Source: Trileptium ribeirensis
Taxonomy: Eukaryota; Nematoda; Enoplea; Enoplida; Thoracostomopsidae
Assembly: GCA_030248225.1 (NCBI GenBank)
Contig: JASANE010004987.1
Coordinates: 52,310 to 116,309 of the forward strand
Direction: 5' to 3'
DNA length: 64,000 nt
In this document: positions 11,346 to 22,924 of the stretch, one piece after another
Layout: each line of letters opens with the position of its first letter
How positions within the stretch are numbered: position 1 is the first letter of the stretch
The notes under the pieces: model-generated
Database searches by the model: none
Told to the model about the DNA's origin: nothing
The model's input: only the letters and a program-made list of their open reading frames with translations
Translations under genes and position numbers: made by a program

Positions 11346-12424
11346 ATAAAATTGAAAGCTTATAAAATGATGCAGACCAAAATTATCGACATCGGTACGT
11401 TCACCTCCGACAGCACTGATCACCGAGCAAATCCATGATTATTATTTACTTAGGGAATTTGCATATTATACACATCATCATACAAGCATAACAATACAAT
11501 TACACTTAGATAACGGCACACTGCGGACGTATGGTAAAACGAGTATTGAAGTTTTTATTGCGTGGTCAGATCATTTCGCCTAGCAGGTGTGAAGAATATG
11601 TTGGCACGGCAAGCTTAACTTCGGCCGAGAATGCGGACGATTATGGTTGGTTATGCGCGAATTGTGTCTTTCGGTCCGGACAAAATGATTAGAGGGCTTT
11701 GTACGCTTAGTAATTTTCACACAGTCCGGCTTCGCCCCACCGTTGCCTACACAGTCAGGCTTTACCTCACTGTTTTCTAGTTTTCCGCACATACAACGTT
11801 CTCACTAACCCAATGCGAACATAATATAAAACAAATCCAGACATTATCATTGAGCAGTACCGAGCCAAAAACAACCACGACCTAACAGCTTTAGCCCCAT
11901 TGCGACAATCCTCCGTCAGCTCTTGGAAAACCCCAAGTAGCAACCGGCCCTCGGTCCCGTGCTAGGATGAGGCACCGGGAACCAGCCGGGTAACAAAATA
12001 AATTTTGAAAACGAATACAAACAAATAATTTAGTCTGGTCTGATGCTGAAAAGAATCTGGGACACTTCATGCAAACTACAGCGACGCGCGAAACCAACAA
12101 CGAATGGACAGTTCGATCGATAGCAGCTACCCGTCCGTGTAGACCGGGACGCCTTCCTCCTGGTAGACTAAAACGAAAAACGAAAAAGACTCAGAAACCG
12201 TAAAACGTCTGAAAGAAAACTTGTTCACCAAATGTGGTGAATCCTAAACCCCACTAAACAAATAAACTTTGGGTCAGGCAGCTTGACTTAGATGCGAACG
12301 CTCATCCATTCAAATCCCCGACCGCGCCTCCATCTATCGGGCGTTGCCAGTAATCGACCAATCATTTTTCTCTGAATTCAAAACCGGCGAGAGGTTATCA
12401 ATTATAAAATATTTGTGAACACTT
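11346..12424. other. Moderately GC-rich interval without a recognised gene
   Basis: No gene was recognised. The word ATTCAAATCCCCG at about 12308 resembles an RNA polymerase III B box, but no matching A box or acceptor stem could be assembled. The stretch directly precedes the 72-bp satellite. Confidence 0.3.
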
Positions 12425-15400
12425 TTAACCAACAGCATAACAAACAGTTTTCGAGGCGACAATGGAACAGTACAGATAACAGTGTTCGATGCAACCCAAT
12501 AGGACAGGATAACCAACAGTTTTCAAGACGCCGATGGAACAGTACAAGTAACAGTGTTCGAGGCGCCCCAATAGAACAGCAAAACCAACAGTTTTCGAGG
12601 CGCCAATGGAACATTACAGGTAACAGTGGTCGAGGCGCCCCAATAGAACAGCATAACCGACAGTTTTCGAGGCGCCAATGGAACAGTACAGGTAACAGTG
12701 TTCGGGGCGCCCCAATAGAATAGCATAACCAACAGTTTTCGAGGCGCCAATGGAACAGTACAGGTAACAGTATTCGAGGCGCCCCAATGGAACAGCATAG
12801 CCAAAAGTTTTCGAGGCGCCAATGAAACAGCACAGGTAACAGTGTTCGAGGCGCCCCAATACAATAGCATAACCGACAGTTTTCGAGGCGCCAATGGAAC
12901 AGTACAGGTAACAGTATTCGAGGCGCCCCAATGGAACAGCATAACCAAAAGTTTTCGAGGCGCCAATGAAACAGCACTGGTAACAGTGTTCGAGGCGCCC
13001 CAATAGAACAGCATAACCAAAAGTTTTCGAGGCGCCAATGAAACAGCACAGGTAACAGTGTTTGAGGCGGCCCAATAGAACAGCATAACCGACAGTTTTA
13101 GAGGCGCCAATGAAACAGCACAGGTAACAGTGTTCGGGGCGCCCCAATAGAACAGCATAACCAACAGTTTTCGAGGCGCCAATGGAACATTACAGGTAAC
13201 AGTGGTCGAGGCGCCCCAATAGAACAGCATAACCGACAGTTTTCGAGGCGCCAATGGAACAGTACAGGTAACAGTGTTCGGGGCGCCCCAATAGAATAGC
13301 ATAACCAACAGTTTTCGAGACGCCGATGGAACAGTAGAAGTAACAGTGTTCGAGGCGCCCCAATAGAACAGCAAAACCAACAGTTTTCGAGGCGCCAATG
13401 GAACATTACAGGTAACAGTGGTCGAGGCGCCCCAATAGAACAGCATAACCGACAGTTTTCGAGGCGCCAATGGAACAGTACAGGTAACAGTATTCGAGGC
13501 GCCCCAATAGAACAGCATAACCAAAAGTTTTCGAGGCGCCAATGAAACAGCACTGGTAACAGTGTTCGAGGCGCCCCAATAGAACAGCATAACCAAAAGT
13601 TTTCGAGGCGCCAATGAAACAGCACAGGTAACAGTGTTCGAGGCGCCCCAATAGAACAGCATAACCGACAGTTTTAGAGGCGCCAATGAAACAGCACAGG
13701 TAACAGTGTTCGAGGCGCCCCAATAGAACAGCATAACCAACAGTTTTCGAGGCGCCAATGGAACATTACAGGTAACAGTGGTCGAGGCGCCCCAATAGAA
13801 CAGCATAACCGACAGTTTTCGAGGCGCCAATGGAACAGTACAGGTAACAGTGTTCGGGGCGCCCCAATAGAATAGCATAACCAACAGTTTTCGAGACGCT
13901 GATGGAACAGTACAAGTAACAGTGTTCGAGGCGCCCCAATAGAACAGCAAAACCAACAGATTTCGAGGCGCCAATGGAACATTACAGGTAACAGTGGTCG
14001 AGGCGCCCCAATAGAACAGCATAACCGACAGATTTCGAGGCGCCAATGGAACAGTACAGGTAACAGTATTCGAGGCGCCCCAATGGAACAGCATCGCCAA
14101 AAGTTTTCGAGGCGCCAATGAAACAGCACAGGTAACAGTGTTCGAGGCGCCCCAATAGAACAGCATAACCGACAGTTTTCGAGTCGCCAATGGAACAGTA
14201 CAGGTAACAGTGTTCGCGGCGCCCCAATAGAATAGCATAACCGACAGTTTTCGAGGCGCCAATGGAACAGTACAGGTAACAGTATTCGAGGCGCAACAAT
14301 GGAACAGAATAACCAAAAGTTTTCGAGGCACCAATTAAACAGCACAGGTAACAGTGTTCGAGGCGCCCCAATAGAACAGCATAACCAAAAGTTTTCGGGG
14401 CGCCAATGAAACAGCACAGGTAACACTGTTCGAGGTGCCCCAATAGAACAGCATAACCGACATTTTTCGAGGCGCCAATGGAACAGTACAGGTAATAGTG
14501 TTCGAGGCGCCCCAATAGAATAGCATACCAACAGTTTTCGAGGCGCCAATGAAACAGTACAGGTAACAATGTTCGAGGCGCCCCAATTTAACAGCATAAC
14601 CAAAAGTTTTCGAGGCGCCAATGAAACAGCACAGGTAACAGTGTTCGAGGCGCCCCAATAGAACAGCATAACCAAAAGTTTTCGAGGCGCCAATGAAACA
14701 GCACAGGTAACAGTGTTCGAGGCGCCGCAATGGAACAGCATAACCAAAAGTTTTCGAGGCGCCAATGAAACACCACAGGTAACAGTGTTCGAGGCGCCCC
14801 AATAGAATAGCATAACCGACAGTTTTCGAGGCGCCAATGGAACAGTACAGGTAACAGTATTCGAGGCGCCCCAATGGAACAGCATAACCAAAACTTTTCG
14901 AGGCGCCAATGAAACAGCACAGGTAACAGTGTTCGAGGCGCCGCAATGGAATAGCATAACCAAAAGTTTTCGAGGCGCCAATGAAACACCACAGGTAACA
15001 GTGTTCGAGGCGCCCCAATAGAATAGCATAACCGGCAGTTTTCGAGGCGCCAATGGAACAGTACAGGTAACAGTATTCGAGGCGCCCCAATGGAACAGCA
15101 TAACCAAAAGTTTTCGAGGCGCCAATGAAACAGCACAGGTAACAATGCTCGAGGCGCCCCAATAGAACAGCATAACCAAACGTTTTCGAGGCGCCAATGA
15201 AACAGCACAGGTAACAATGTTCGAGCCGCCCCAATGGAACAGCATAACCAAAAGTTTTCGAGGCGCCAATGAAACACCACAGGTAACAGTGTTCGAGGCG
15301 CCCCAATAGAACAGCATAACCGACAGTTTTTGAGGCGCCAATGGAACAGTACAGGTAACAGTGTTCGAGGCGCCCCAATAGAATAGCATAACCGACAGTT

Positions 15401-16115
15401 TTCGAGGCGCCAATGGAACAGTACAGGTAACAGTATTCGAGGCGCCCCAATGGAACAGCATAACCAAAAGTTTTCGAGGCGCCAATGAAACAGCACAGGT
15501 AACAGTGTTCGAGGCACCGCAATGGAACAGCATAACCAAAAGTTTTCGAGGCGCCAATGAAACAGCACAGGTAACAGTGTTCGAGGCGCCCCAATAGAAT
15601 AGCATAACCGACAGTTTTCGAGGCGCCAATGGAACAGTACAGGTAACAGTATTCGAGGCGCCCCAATGGAACAGCATAACCAAAAGTTTTCGAGGCGCCA
15701 ATGAAACACCACAGGTAACAGTGTTCGAGGCGCCCCAATAGAACAGCATAACCGACAGTTTTCGAGGCGCCAATGGAACAGTACAGGTAACAGTGTTCGA
15801 GGCGCCCCAATAGAATAGCATAACCGACAGTTTTCGAGGCGCCAATGGAACAGTACAGGTAACAGTATTCGAGGCGCCCCAATGGAACAGCATAACCAAA
15901 AGTTTTCGAGGCGCCAATGAAACAACACAGGTAACAATGTTCGAGGCGCCCCAATAGAACAATATAACCAAAAGTTTTCGAGGCGCCAATGAAACAGCAC
16001 AGGTAACAGTGTTCGAGGCGCCCCAATAGAACAGCATAACCAAAAGTTTTCGAGGCCCCAATGAAACAGCACAGGTAACAATGTTCGAGCCACCCCAATG
16101 GAACAGCATAAACAA
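12425..16115. repeat. 72-bp satellite array, about 51 units, GGCGCC core
   Basis: The unit consists of two half-units of 35 and 37 bp. One reads CAGTTTTCGAGGCGCCAATG and the other CAGTGTTCGAGGCGCCCCAA around the same core. Each half has the palindrome GGCGCC and about two CpGs, unlike the AT-rich surroundings. Variants occur at exact multiples of 72: a form with GAACATTACAGG appears at 12611, 13187, 13403, 13763 and 13979, spaced 576, 216, 360 and 216. That points to a higher-order unit of eight 72-mers. Since 72 is divisible by three and the common unit lacks stops on the minus strand, long minus-strand frames stay open in all three phases (for example 16115-13674 and 16339-14588). They encode 24-residue repeats such as MLFYWGASNTVTC. 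I regard these as by-products of the repeat, since no one frame is favoured. Confidence 0.95.
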
Positions 16116-16340
16116 CAGGGAGCCAGATGCCTCATTGAAGCATTGATCTTCAGTCGAAGCCTACCCTTCAATATAGTAGCATAAACAACAGTGTTCGAGT
16201 TCGCAGAATGATAGTATAGTGAATCTGCAATAGCTTTTTCTATTTTTTCATCAGACATGAATATTTGAGTCCCGAACTCCCCGTAGGTGATAGGGCGGCG
16301 GTTGTCGTGGTACTTATGTATACATGTTATTGCACGCATA
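16116..16340 (-). other. Satellite flank with an open 75-codon lead-in
   Basis: On the minus strand the frame from 16339 stays open through about 73 codons of non-repeat sequence (starting MRAITCIHKYHDNRRP) and then runs into the satellite to 14588. The lead-in has mixed polar composition and resembles no family I know. A lone diverged half-unit of the satellite (AACAGTGTTCGAG, about 16180-16200) lies inside it. It may be a true exon from which the repeat expanded, or chance. Confidence 0.2.
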
Positions 16341-19300
16341 TATAAATAATATATATAATCGGTGTCTGTTAATCTACAATTGTGTGAAGTGAAGCCATTG
16401 GAGTCAGTATGTGTTACAATTGTGTATTCGGTGAATCAAAATTCCTGTATTATTTTAATCGCTTTTTTATTGAAACTCAGGAAACTAACTGTAACATACA
16501 GCGATCTCTGCCGAAGAAATTTCATATGATGATTCAATGTTGCAACTTTTGTTTGTGCTGCAGAAACAACGCCAGTCTTCAAATCAAATCAACTGTTTTT
16601 TATTTATATTTTATTCAACGATGTGTATAATTTCCTACAAAAAAATAATAGCCATGGATGCATGTTGGCGAACGTTTGGCGGCTGCAATTATAAGTATAT
16701 ATATAATGTTTTGTTTACGATTATCATATTAAATGAAACGGCTCATAATACGTATAAAAGATCCATGTTTTGTCACAGGCTTTATTAGAGTCCAAATTTT
16801 AGTCTCGGACGTTGTTGTTGAAATAATCTTCAAAAAGGGCGACCGCCTGCGATGCGACATGATAGGCAAATATCACTCCGTCATTCGACGCAAGCAGCAT
16901 CTTAGTAAAATTAGGTCTTAAAAGTAAGAAATATATCAATTGTAAAAAGGCATGTGTTACACAGTAACATACGTAATATATTGCATTATATTGTAACGTA
17001 TTACATTTCATGTTTTCGGATAAAGCAGTTTGTTCTAAAATAAACTGTTCTGTTATAGTCGAAAATGATTTGGCGATTGCTTTATAGCCTAAATATCTTC
17101 GAAGCGATCCTCGGTCCGACCGTACCTATTTTCCAGTTTTTTTAATCAACTGTTAGCGATTGACGCAGTAATATAAGGAAGTCACATTAATCTACGCAAA
17201 ACTTTTGGAAGACAACAATTCTGTTATAGAAAATCTCCGTAGCAAAATGCCTGAAATTTCGCCATTGATATAAACCTCATACACTACATGCTCTCTTCAC
17301 GAGTTTCAACCCGAAACACTTTCTTACCGCTGAGCTTGTAAATATTCTGTTTCTCTAATTCACACAAGGAAGTATCATTCACTTTCACTTTTTTATTGTT
17401 TCTCGGGTATCATTCACTTTCATTCACTGTCTGACAATGACGTTGTTTTCGACTTTTGTTTCACTGTGCTTGATACCTCGTGTCTTAGAAAGTATGTGAC
17501 ATTTAGTCTCAAAAGTTGCAACAGAATGCTGCAATATATAGTTATTGCCTAGCCACTACGGTCCTACAAGGGTAAAGTGGTGTAATAGTTGCGTCGGACC
17601 ATGTCGTCGAATCGCCTTTCAAAATTGTTGGGCTGCGAGAATAGCTATAAACTAAACTGCACCATACGACACTGAAATTTTCTCGCCGGAAATATTAATA
17701 TAGCTCGTATTACACAGACCCTGAGTGCATCGATCCTTAAACACTATAGAAATATGCCAAAATGTGTTACACTGTTATTGTATAAAGAATAGAGCTTGTT
17801 GCTTTAGTTTTTATGGCCTAGCGATCAAGATATTATTTTTTCCGTGAACATTATATTCGGTGTCTGAATCTCGGGTTGATAATGACTTTACTTCACGAAA
17901 CATTCAATATTTCGTGTTAGATACATATAGTACGTCTTGCAGGGAATATTTTAAGCTGCGGCTGTGCATTTCTGTTGAAAAATTTTCAATCAACTACAAC
18001 CCTAAAGGACTTTCCGACAACCCATCTTGTTTGTTGATTTATGCTGTTTATAGTGTTAAACGTATAACATTCCATTTCAGCTATAATTATCGGTATACAA
18101 CAAAGCTATTTGTTAGTCTATAATATTGCCGTATTTGTTGGACTTCCATGTGGAAATGATTGCTACCTCTCCAGTTTCAGAGGTATGAATTATTTATCAA
18201 TCATTCATTTTTTTGTGTTTCGAAGCATTATAATAATCTAAGTGTAATGTCCAACCAAATGTAGTGAAAACGTTAGTTTGCATTAAGACAGTTGAATGTT
18301 TCATTGTTTATAAATAAATCAAACTAGATTGAATAAGATGGTCATTTTTTCTATCATCACGGTATTACCCGAAATACCAGGAAAAAAACAATAATAATAT
18401 GCATATCTGCAATAAATTTAAGTCAATATCAATGACTTTGGAAATAAAAATTTTAAGACAACAGCAATGCTATATTAGTCGTATTAATTAGTTTTGCGAT
18501 TGGTCAATTTTTAACATAATTTATAAAATATGACAGTAAATAGTTTATGGCAAAAAATTAAAGCAAAGCATACATCGTCTTACTCAATTTCTCTAAGCAG
18601 GACAACGAGTGCTTGAAACCTACGCGCCTCAAAGTCTATACAGTCGCTAATTAAAGAATTAAGTGCTGGTTTTTATTTAAGCGACAAGGAAATATATCGG
18701 TCAACAAGTATTTCCTGCAGGAATGGGAAACTATTCTACCCGCTCATATATGTGGTTCCCTATGGTAACTTTGTGCAGTAAAGCAGTAGTACATTACTAC
18801 AGTTCGTTGAGTAGCGTACGCTTAGCCGCGTGCTGATTTTGGCTGTCACTGTAAGGAGCTTTAAACAAACTAACGATAGCAGCTATCGTAACACAGATGT
18901 GAGGGAGTACGACTCTCAGCCAACAAAACGGCACCGGTTTGTTCAGCGCAACTCGAAATGCAGTAAACTAATTTATGTAGATAAGGGTTTAACTAATAAA
19001 TACAGTAGGAACCAAGCAAAATGTTTAGCGTTTCAGCTTTATATATCATTATATTAAGAATGATTGTTTTAAATCTAAAGCAAATTCGATGTTAAATTCC
19101 TCGCTAAATAATAAAACATAGGTCTTGAAGCACAGCAGACGTGAAAACATTTGGAAAGTCGTTCCAATAATGTGTGAGTAATCTTTAGGTACGCACACCC
19201 GGGTTGTTCTTTTGTCAAGTCAGTTCACGAACGTAAAAGTGATGAACGCGAACAAATCACGTTTTCCCCTATATACGCGTACACGGTTTGCGATGCGGCA

Positions 19301-20134
19301 ACACCTAGGCGCTGTTCGCGGTCACTGTTTTGCGATTTAACATCGCAAAGATTTACTGATCGCGTACAAGGGAAAATGTCATTACTAATCGTGTTTTTCT
19401 TGTATGCTATAATACACAAATAGACTACAAACATTTCTGGTTGATTCAGAATGTCATTTGATGAACGCTTACAAACGTGTGAAATAGTCCAATGTGCACG
19501 AACGCAAATTCCATTCGTACATCGCAGAGCCCATGTTCAAGCTCACAAAATGCAAATACCAATAGCAAAAATGTAAACGCGCATTTCCACGCGAATCAAT
19601 TCGTGATTTTGGCAAAAGAATAATCTTGATGCACGCATCTAAAGCGGATTCACGCATAACACCGTCCAAGGCTGCGGCAATAGCCCCTACCCCTTTGAGA
19701 GGCCTCCGGCTTATAGGGCCTCATATCTGATGCAACAATGGAAAGTTTATTACATATTAACTAATCGGTAGCTTCGGACACTGTTATCTATAGTGTTATT
19801 TGCGGGCTTCGGAAACCCTTGCTTATACTATCTTATTATGAACCTCAGACACCGAACTGTCGGGACGGCCTTACCACGGCAAAGACATCGTCCACACATA
19901 ACGGAAGTTCTGACGTTTTCTCAAAGATTTAATGAATTGTTTTATTTCTATCTGTATTCTGTTATATATATTCCTGTAATATGTTTAACCTTTGAAATGT
20001 ACCGTATAGATAACCCGGTATGGATATATGAGAAGTCTTGTCAATCATCAAATTTAAAAACAATTAAAATTGTAACATTCGCACTTGCAAAATTATAGTA
20101 ACTTTGTGGTATTTTTAGAAAGTGTGTCATAAAC
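16341..20134. other. Non-coding AT-rich interval
   Basis: About 3.8 kb with only short, unconvincing open frames on both strands. A small local repetition (TATCATTCACTTTCA, near 17372 and 17410) is visible. No transposon ends, RNA genes or domains were recognised. Confidence 0.4.
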
Positions 20135-20953
20135 GTGAGACTCCTTGGTACTTCTGCCTTTTTATATTAGAACGGTACAATACGGCTTTGTAACAACAAA
20201 CTGTTTAATTAAAAAGATGCAAACATCAAACAATAAACAAATCTTAAAGGGTTTTTCCATTTGCAACTGGTGGTGAGTATTATACTGCTCACATATTTCT
20301 TACAGGTAGGCCAGTGAACTTATCTGTTTTGGCTGAAAGCTAAAGGCGTTCAGGATATACTGCTATATTTCTGAGTTTGATTAGTGTGTTCGGGTATTGC
20401 ATTACGTGTAAGGTTAACGGTTGAACACAATACAAATCAAATCTTCTGAACACAATCAACGCAAACGTTTTGTAATTATGTAGTTTGTTTTTGTTTTGTC
20501 ACACAAAAGTGTTCAGTATATGCATACACCAAATTACCACTCTGGTAAAACTCCAGAATTGTAGTTAGATACCCACCGAACGGCATACTTTTAGGCCGCA
20601 TATGGCTATATAATCTTATTCTTACTGCATACCCAAATACACTGACTAAACTAAAAATTATCTTAGTATTTTCTGAATACTTTCATCGTTGTGCGAAACA
20701 ATTTGCATGATCAACTTGAATAATCGTGCGTCGAGCCATTGATATGGCAGTTCTTTTGTTCAACGTAATACTACCATGAAACTAAAATTTTCTATTTCAT
20801 TTACAATCCAACGCGAAAGTCAAAGCTAATTAATTTTTAACAAAAACTGTGTTGGAGTAACTAATAATTTTTCGGGCAACACAGTAAACCACTATAAATT
20901 AATAAAGTGGTTCCAAATCTTTAGATTTGTTGTGATAAAGAAAATTTTATTAA

Positions 20954-21347
20954 CGTATTACCAAGAGTCCCGAATGAACCCTTGGAGAAGAGTGTGACAC
21001 TCATGCAACACTAGGCAGAGGCGTACCAATTGTGTTATTTATCCCTCTTTTGGCGGTGGAACAAATTTAATAGATTTGTCTTGTCCCTCCAACTTATGTT
21101 ACAAATTCAAATCAATATTTTTATTTTTTAATCGAATGTAGAACAAAACATCGAGGATGTGTAGAACAATAGTTGGAAAGACAATATCTTGGATTGAGAC
21201 CGACTAAAGCTGGGAAACTTATCCCCCTCCCCCAAAAAGTAGGACAAATAACGCTAATTGGAGCTTATCATTCCACTGCTAATATATTGTAGTGAAACAT
21301 GAGTGTCACTCTTCTTCAAGGGGTCATCGTAAACTCTTGATATTACG
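20954..21347. mobile_element. Foldback MITE upstream of LRR gene, left copy
   Basis: The ends are inverted copies: the left end reads CGTATTACCAAGAGTCCCG and the reverse complement of the right end reads CGTAATATCAAGAGTTTACG. Pairing continues inward through GAAGAGTG and ACACTCATG and then CCAATT with GTTATTTRTCC-like words, leaving only a short centre. With no coding capacity and a length of about 394 bp, it fits a miniature inverted-repeat element. It ends about 110 bp before the LRR start codon, so it may lie in the promoter or a 5' intron. Confidence 0.7.
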
Positions 21348-21435
21348 GAATGTTATAAGTTTCTCATTTTGAAAAAATACATGAACCTTCCGAATGTTTT
21401 AGACATTACTTCTCTTCAATATTTATTAAACTTAT

Positions 21436-21452
21436 ATTATTTATTTTTTTAG
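21436..21452 (+). promoter_or_regulatory. Splice acceptor just before the LRR start codon
   Basis: A T-rich run (ATTATTTATTTTTTTAG) ends in AG at 21451-21452. The presumed exon then starts 7 bases before the ATG at 21460. This would suit either an upstream non-coding exon or a spliced-leader trans-splice acceptor, which is common in flatworms. The same arrangement is kept in the right arm. Confidence 0.5.
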
Positions 21453-21459
21453 AATTACG

Positions 21460-22618
21460 ATGAATAATTGTCTTTCGTTCCATGGCTTAACACTCTTTCT
21501 ACTTTCTTTTCTTCTTGTTATCATTTCCGAATCAACCGCGTTGTTGGCATCGTTTTGTCCGAAAGGATGTCGTTGTCACGAACCTCCGGTGTCGAATCGA
21601 CCTTGGGTAAATTGTACTTCAGCTTCTGTTGGTCATGTCCCGTTGATGCTTAATCCACGTATTGAGCAACTACTCTTGACGAATAATCGACTCCGACGTA
21701 TTATTCGTGACGATTTTACAATGTATTCTAAGCTCAAACTACTCTCTTTAGACCACAACAATATAAACAGTTTAAACTCGGAAGCATTCTATCGTCTATC
21801 ACAGCTAGAAAAGCTGAATCTTAGCAAAAATCGGTTGGCTGGACGCCTAGCTTTGAACCAAATGTCTGGCTTGAAGCACCTAAAACAGCTTGACGTTAGT
21901 TATAACCAATTAACACAACTTCAACTGTGCGACACAACAGCAGCCACAACAACAGCAAAACTGGAGTCATCAGATTCGTCGTTAGCTCACCTGGAAAGTT
22001 TAAATATTTCGAATAATGAAATAGCATCTTTAAATCTGAGCTCGCTTTGTGTCCTTCAATCGCTCAAATATCTTGACGCATCAAATAATCAAATTACGAC
22101 TGTAGCAACGATGTCTACAAAACGACAATCTCAGACACCGCTAACAAATTTAATATCGTTAAATTTAAGCAACAACAGACTTCCAAGTCTTAACCTAGAA
22201 CCTTTCGCTTCACCGCAAGGCTTCTTCCAAAATGTACATGAGCTTCTTGTTAACGATAACGAAATTTCATCGATTGACAACGACGATATACTTCAAACCA
22301 CTGGTGGTTCTCGGTTAGCGAAAATTCAACTTGCAAATAATAATCTTTCTACAATCCCTAAAAACCTGTTTACGGGCTATTATTTTCCAAACTTGAGCCA
22401 CATTGATTTGTCTGGAAATCCACATATCACTTCGTTATCGGCAGCTACATTTGCTCAACTACCAATGCTAACCAGCATTACTATATCTAAATGTGCTTCG
22501 CTTAATTTTATCGCGGCAGGAGCATTTTCTGAGCTTCCAGCGCTAACAACGTTAGACCTGTCGAATAATCCTCGTCTTTTATCAATAGACGCCAACGCTT
22601 TTACTATTGGAAATGATG
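21460..22618 (+). CDS. LRR transmembrane protein, ectodomain exon, left copy
   Basis: The 386 codons up to the donor encode a likely secreted N-terminus. Residues 1-30 form a signal peptide (hydrophobic core LTLFLLSFLLVII). Residues 33-52 are an LRR N-terminal cap with cysteines at 33, 37, 39 and 52. About twelve LRRs follow, with cores such as LEKLNLSKNRL, LKQLDVSYNQL, LESLNISNNEI, LISLNLSNNRL and LTTLDLSNNPRL. The frame continues to 22692, but GATG/GTAGGT at 22618/22619 is a good donor. Splicing in phase 1 to 25047 continues the LRR in frame, while reading on gives non-LRR sequence. The ligand is unknown; the architecture suggests a cell-surface receptor or adhesion molecule. The matching exon in the right arm is broken by indels. 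Confidence 0.85.
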
Positions 22619-22668
22619 GTAGGTTTAGTTTTGAATACAATAACTGTATTTCGGTAACATTGTCGCAG

Positions 22669-22771
22669 CAGGAGCATTTTCTGAGTTTATAGCGGTAATA
22701 GGGTTAGACCAATCGGAACAATCCTTGTCTTACATCAGTAGACGTAGAAGCTTTTACTGTTGGAAACGATA
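22669..22771 (+). pseudogene. Damaged LRR cassette exon, left copy
   Basis: This is a diverged copy of the last LRR unit of the preceding exon, bounded by TGTCGCAG at 22661-22668 and the donor GTAAGT at 22772. It is 103 nt long instead of 102 because of one extra base after TTAGACCAATCG, so including it would shift the frame. The introns on either side would be only 50 and 51 nt. Confidence 0.65.
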
Positions 22772-22822
22772 GTAAGTACAGTTCTAAATACAATAACTGT
22801 ACTTCTCTTAATTTTATCGCAG

Positions 22823-22924
22823 CAGAAACATTTTCTGAGCTTCCAACGCTAACAACGTTAAGCGTGTCGGATAATCCTCGCATTTTCCCAATAGACGCCA
22901 AAGCTTATACTACTGGGAATGATG
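22823..22924 (+). CDS. Intact LRR cassette exon, left copy
   Basis: This exon is 102 nt (34 codons), bounded by a pyrimidine-rich acceptor (ACTTCTCTTAATTTTATCGCAG, ending 22822; longer context not shown) and the donor GTAAGT at 22925. It starts and ends in phase 1, so it can be included or skipped without changing the frame. It encodes one LRR with core LTTLSVSDNPRI, followed by a GND junction that also ends the first exon. It arose by tandem duplication of the last LRR of the ectodomain exon. Whether it is used is unknown. The right-arm copy (61147-61248) is also exactly 102 nt. Confidence 0.65.

Noticed and set aside
12300..12330. Second tRNA-derived element, from a B-box-like ATTCAAATCCCCG
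   Set aside because: No A box at a suitable distance and no acceptor pairing.
12425..16115. Regular short repeats that could suggest a CRISPR array
   Set aside because: The half-units of 35 and 37 bp are both repeats with no unique spacers between them, no cas genes are near, and the DNA is eukaryotic.
12402..16115. Several long minus-strand reading frames as a family of repeat proteins
   Set aside because: All three phases are open equally because the 72-bp unit is divisible by three and lacks stops; no frame stands out.
22455..22640. Minus-strand frame opposite the LRR exon
   Set aside because: It is a shadow of the real coding strand, which shows clear LRR periodicity.
21460..22692. Reading the LRR ectodomain frame on to its stop at 22692 as the natural protein end
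   Set aside because: The last 24 codons are intron-like and lose the LRR pattern, whereas splicing at 22618 continues LRR, C-terminal cap and membrane segment in frame.
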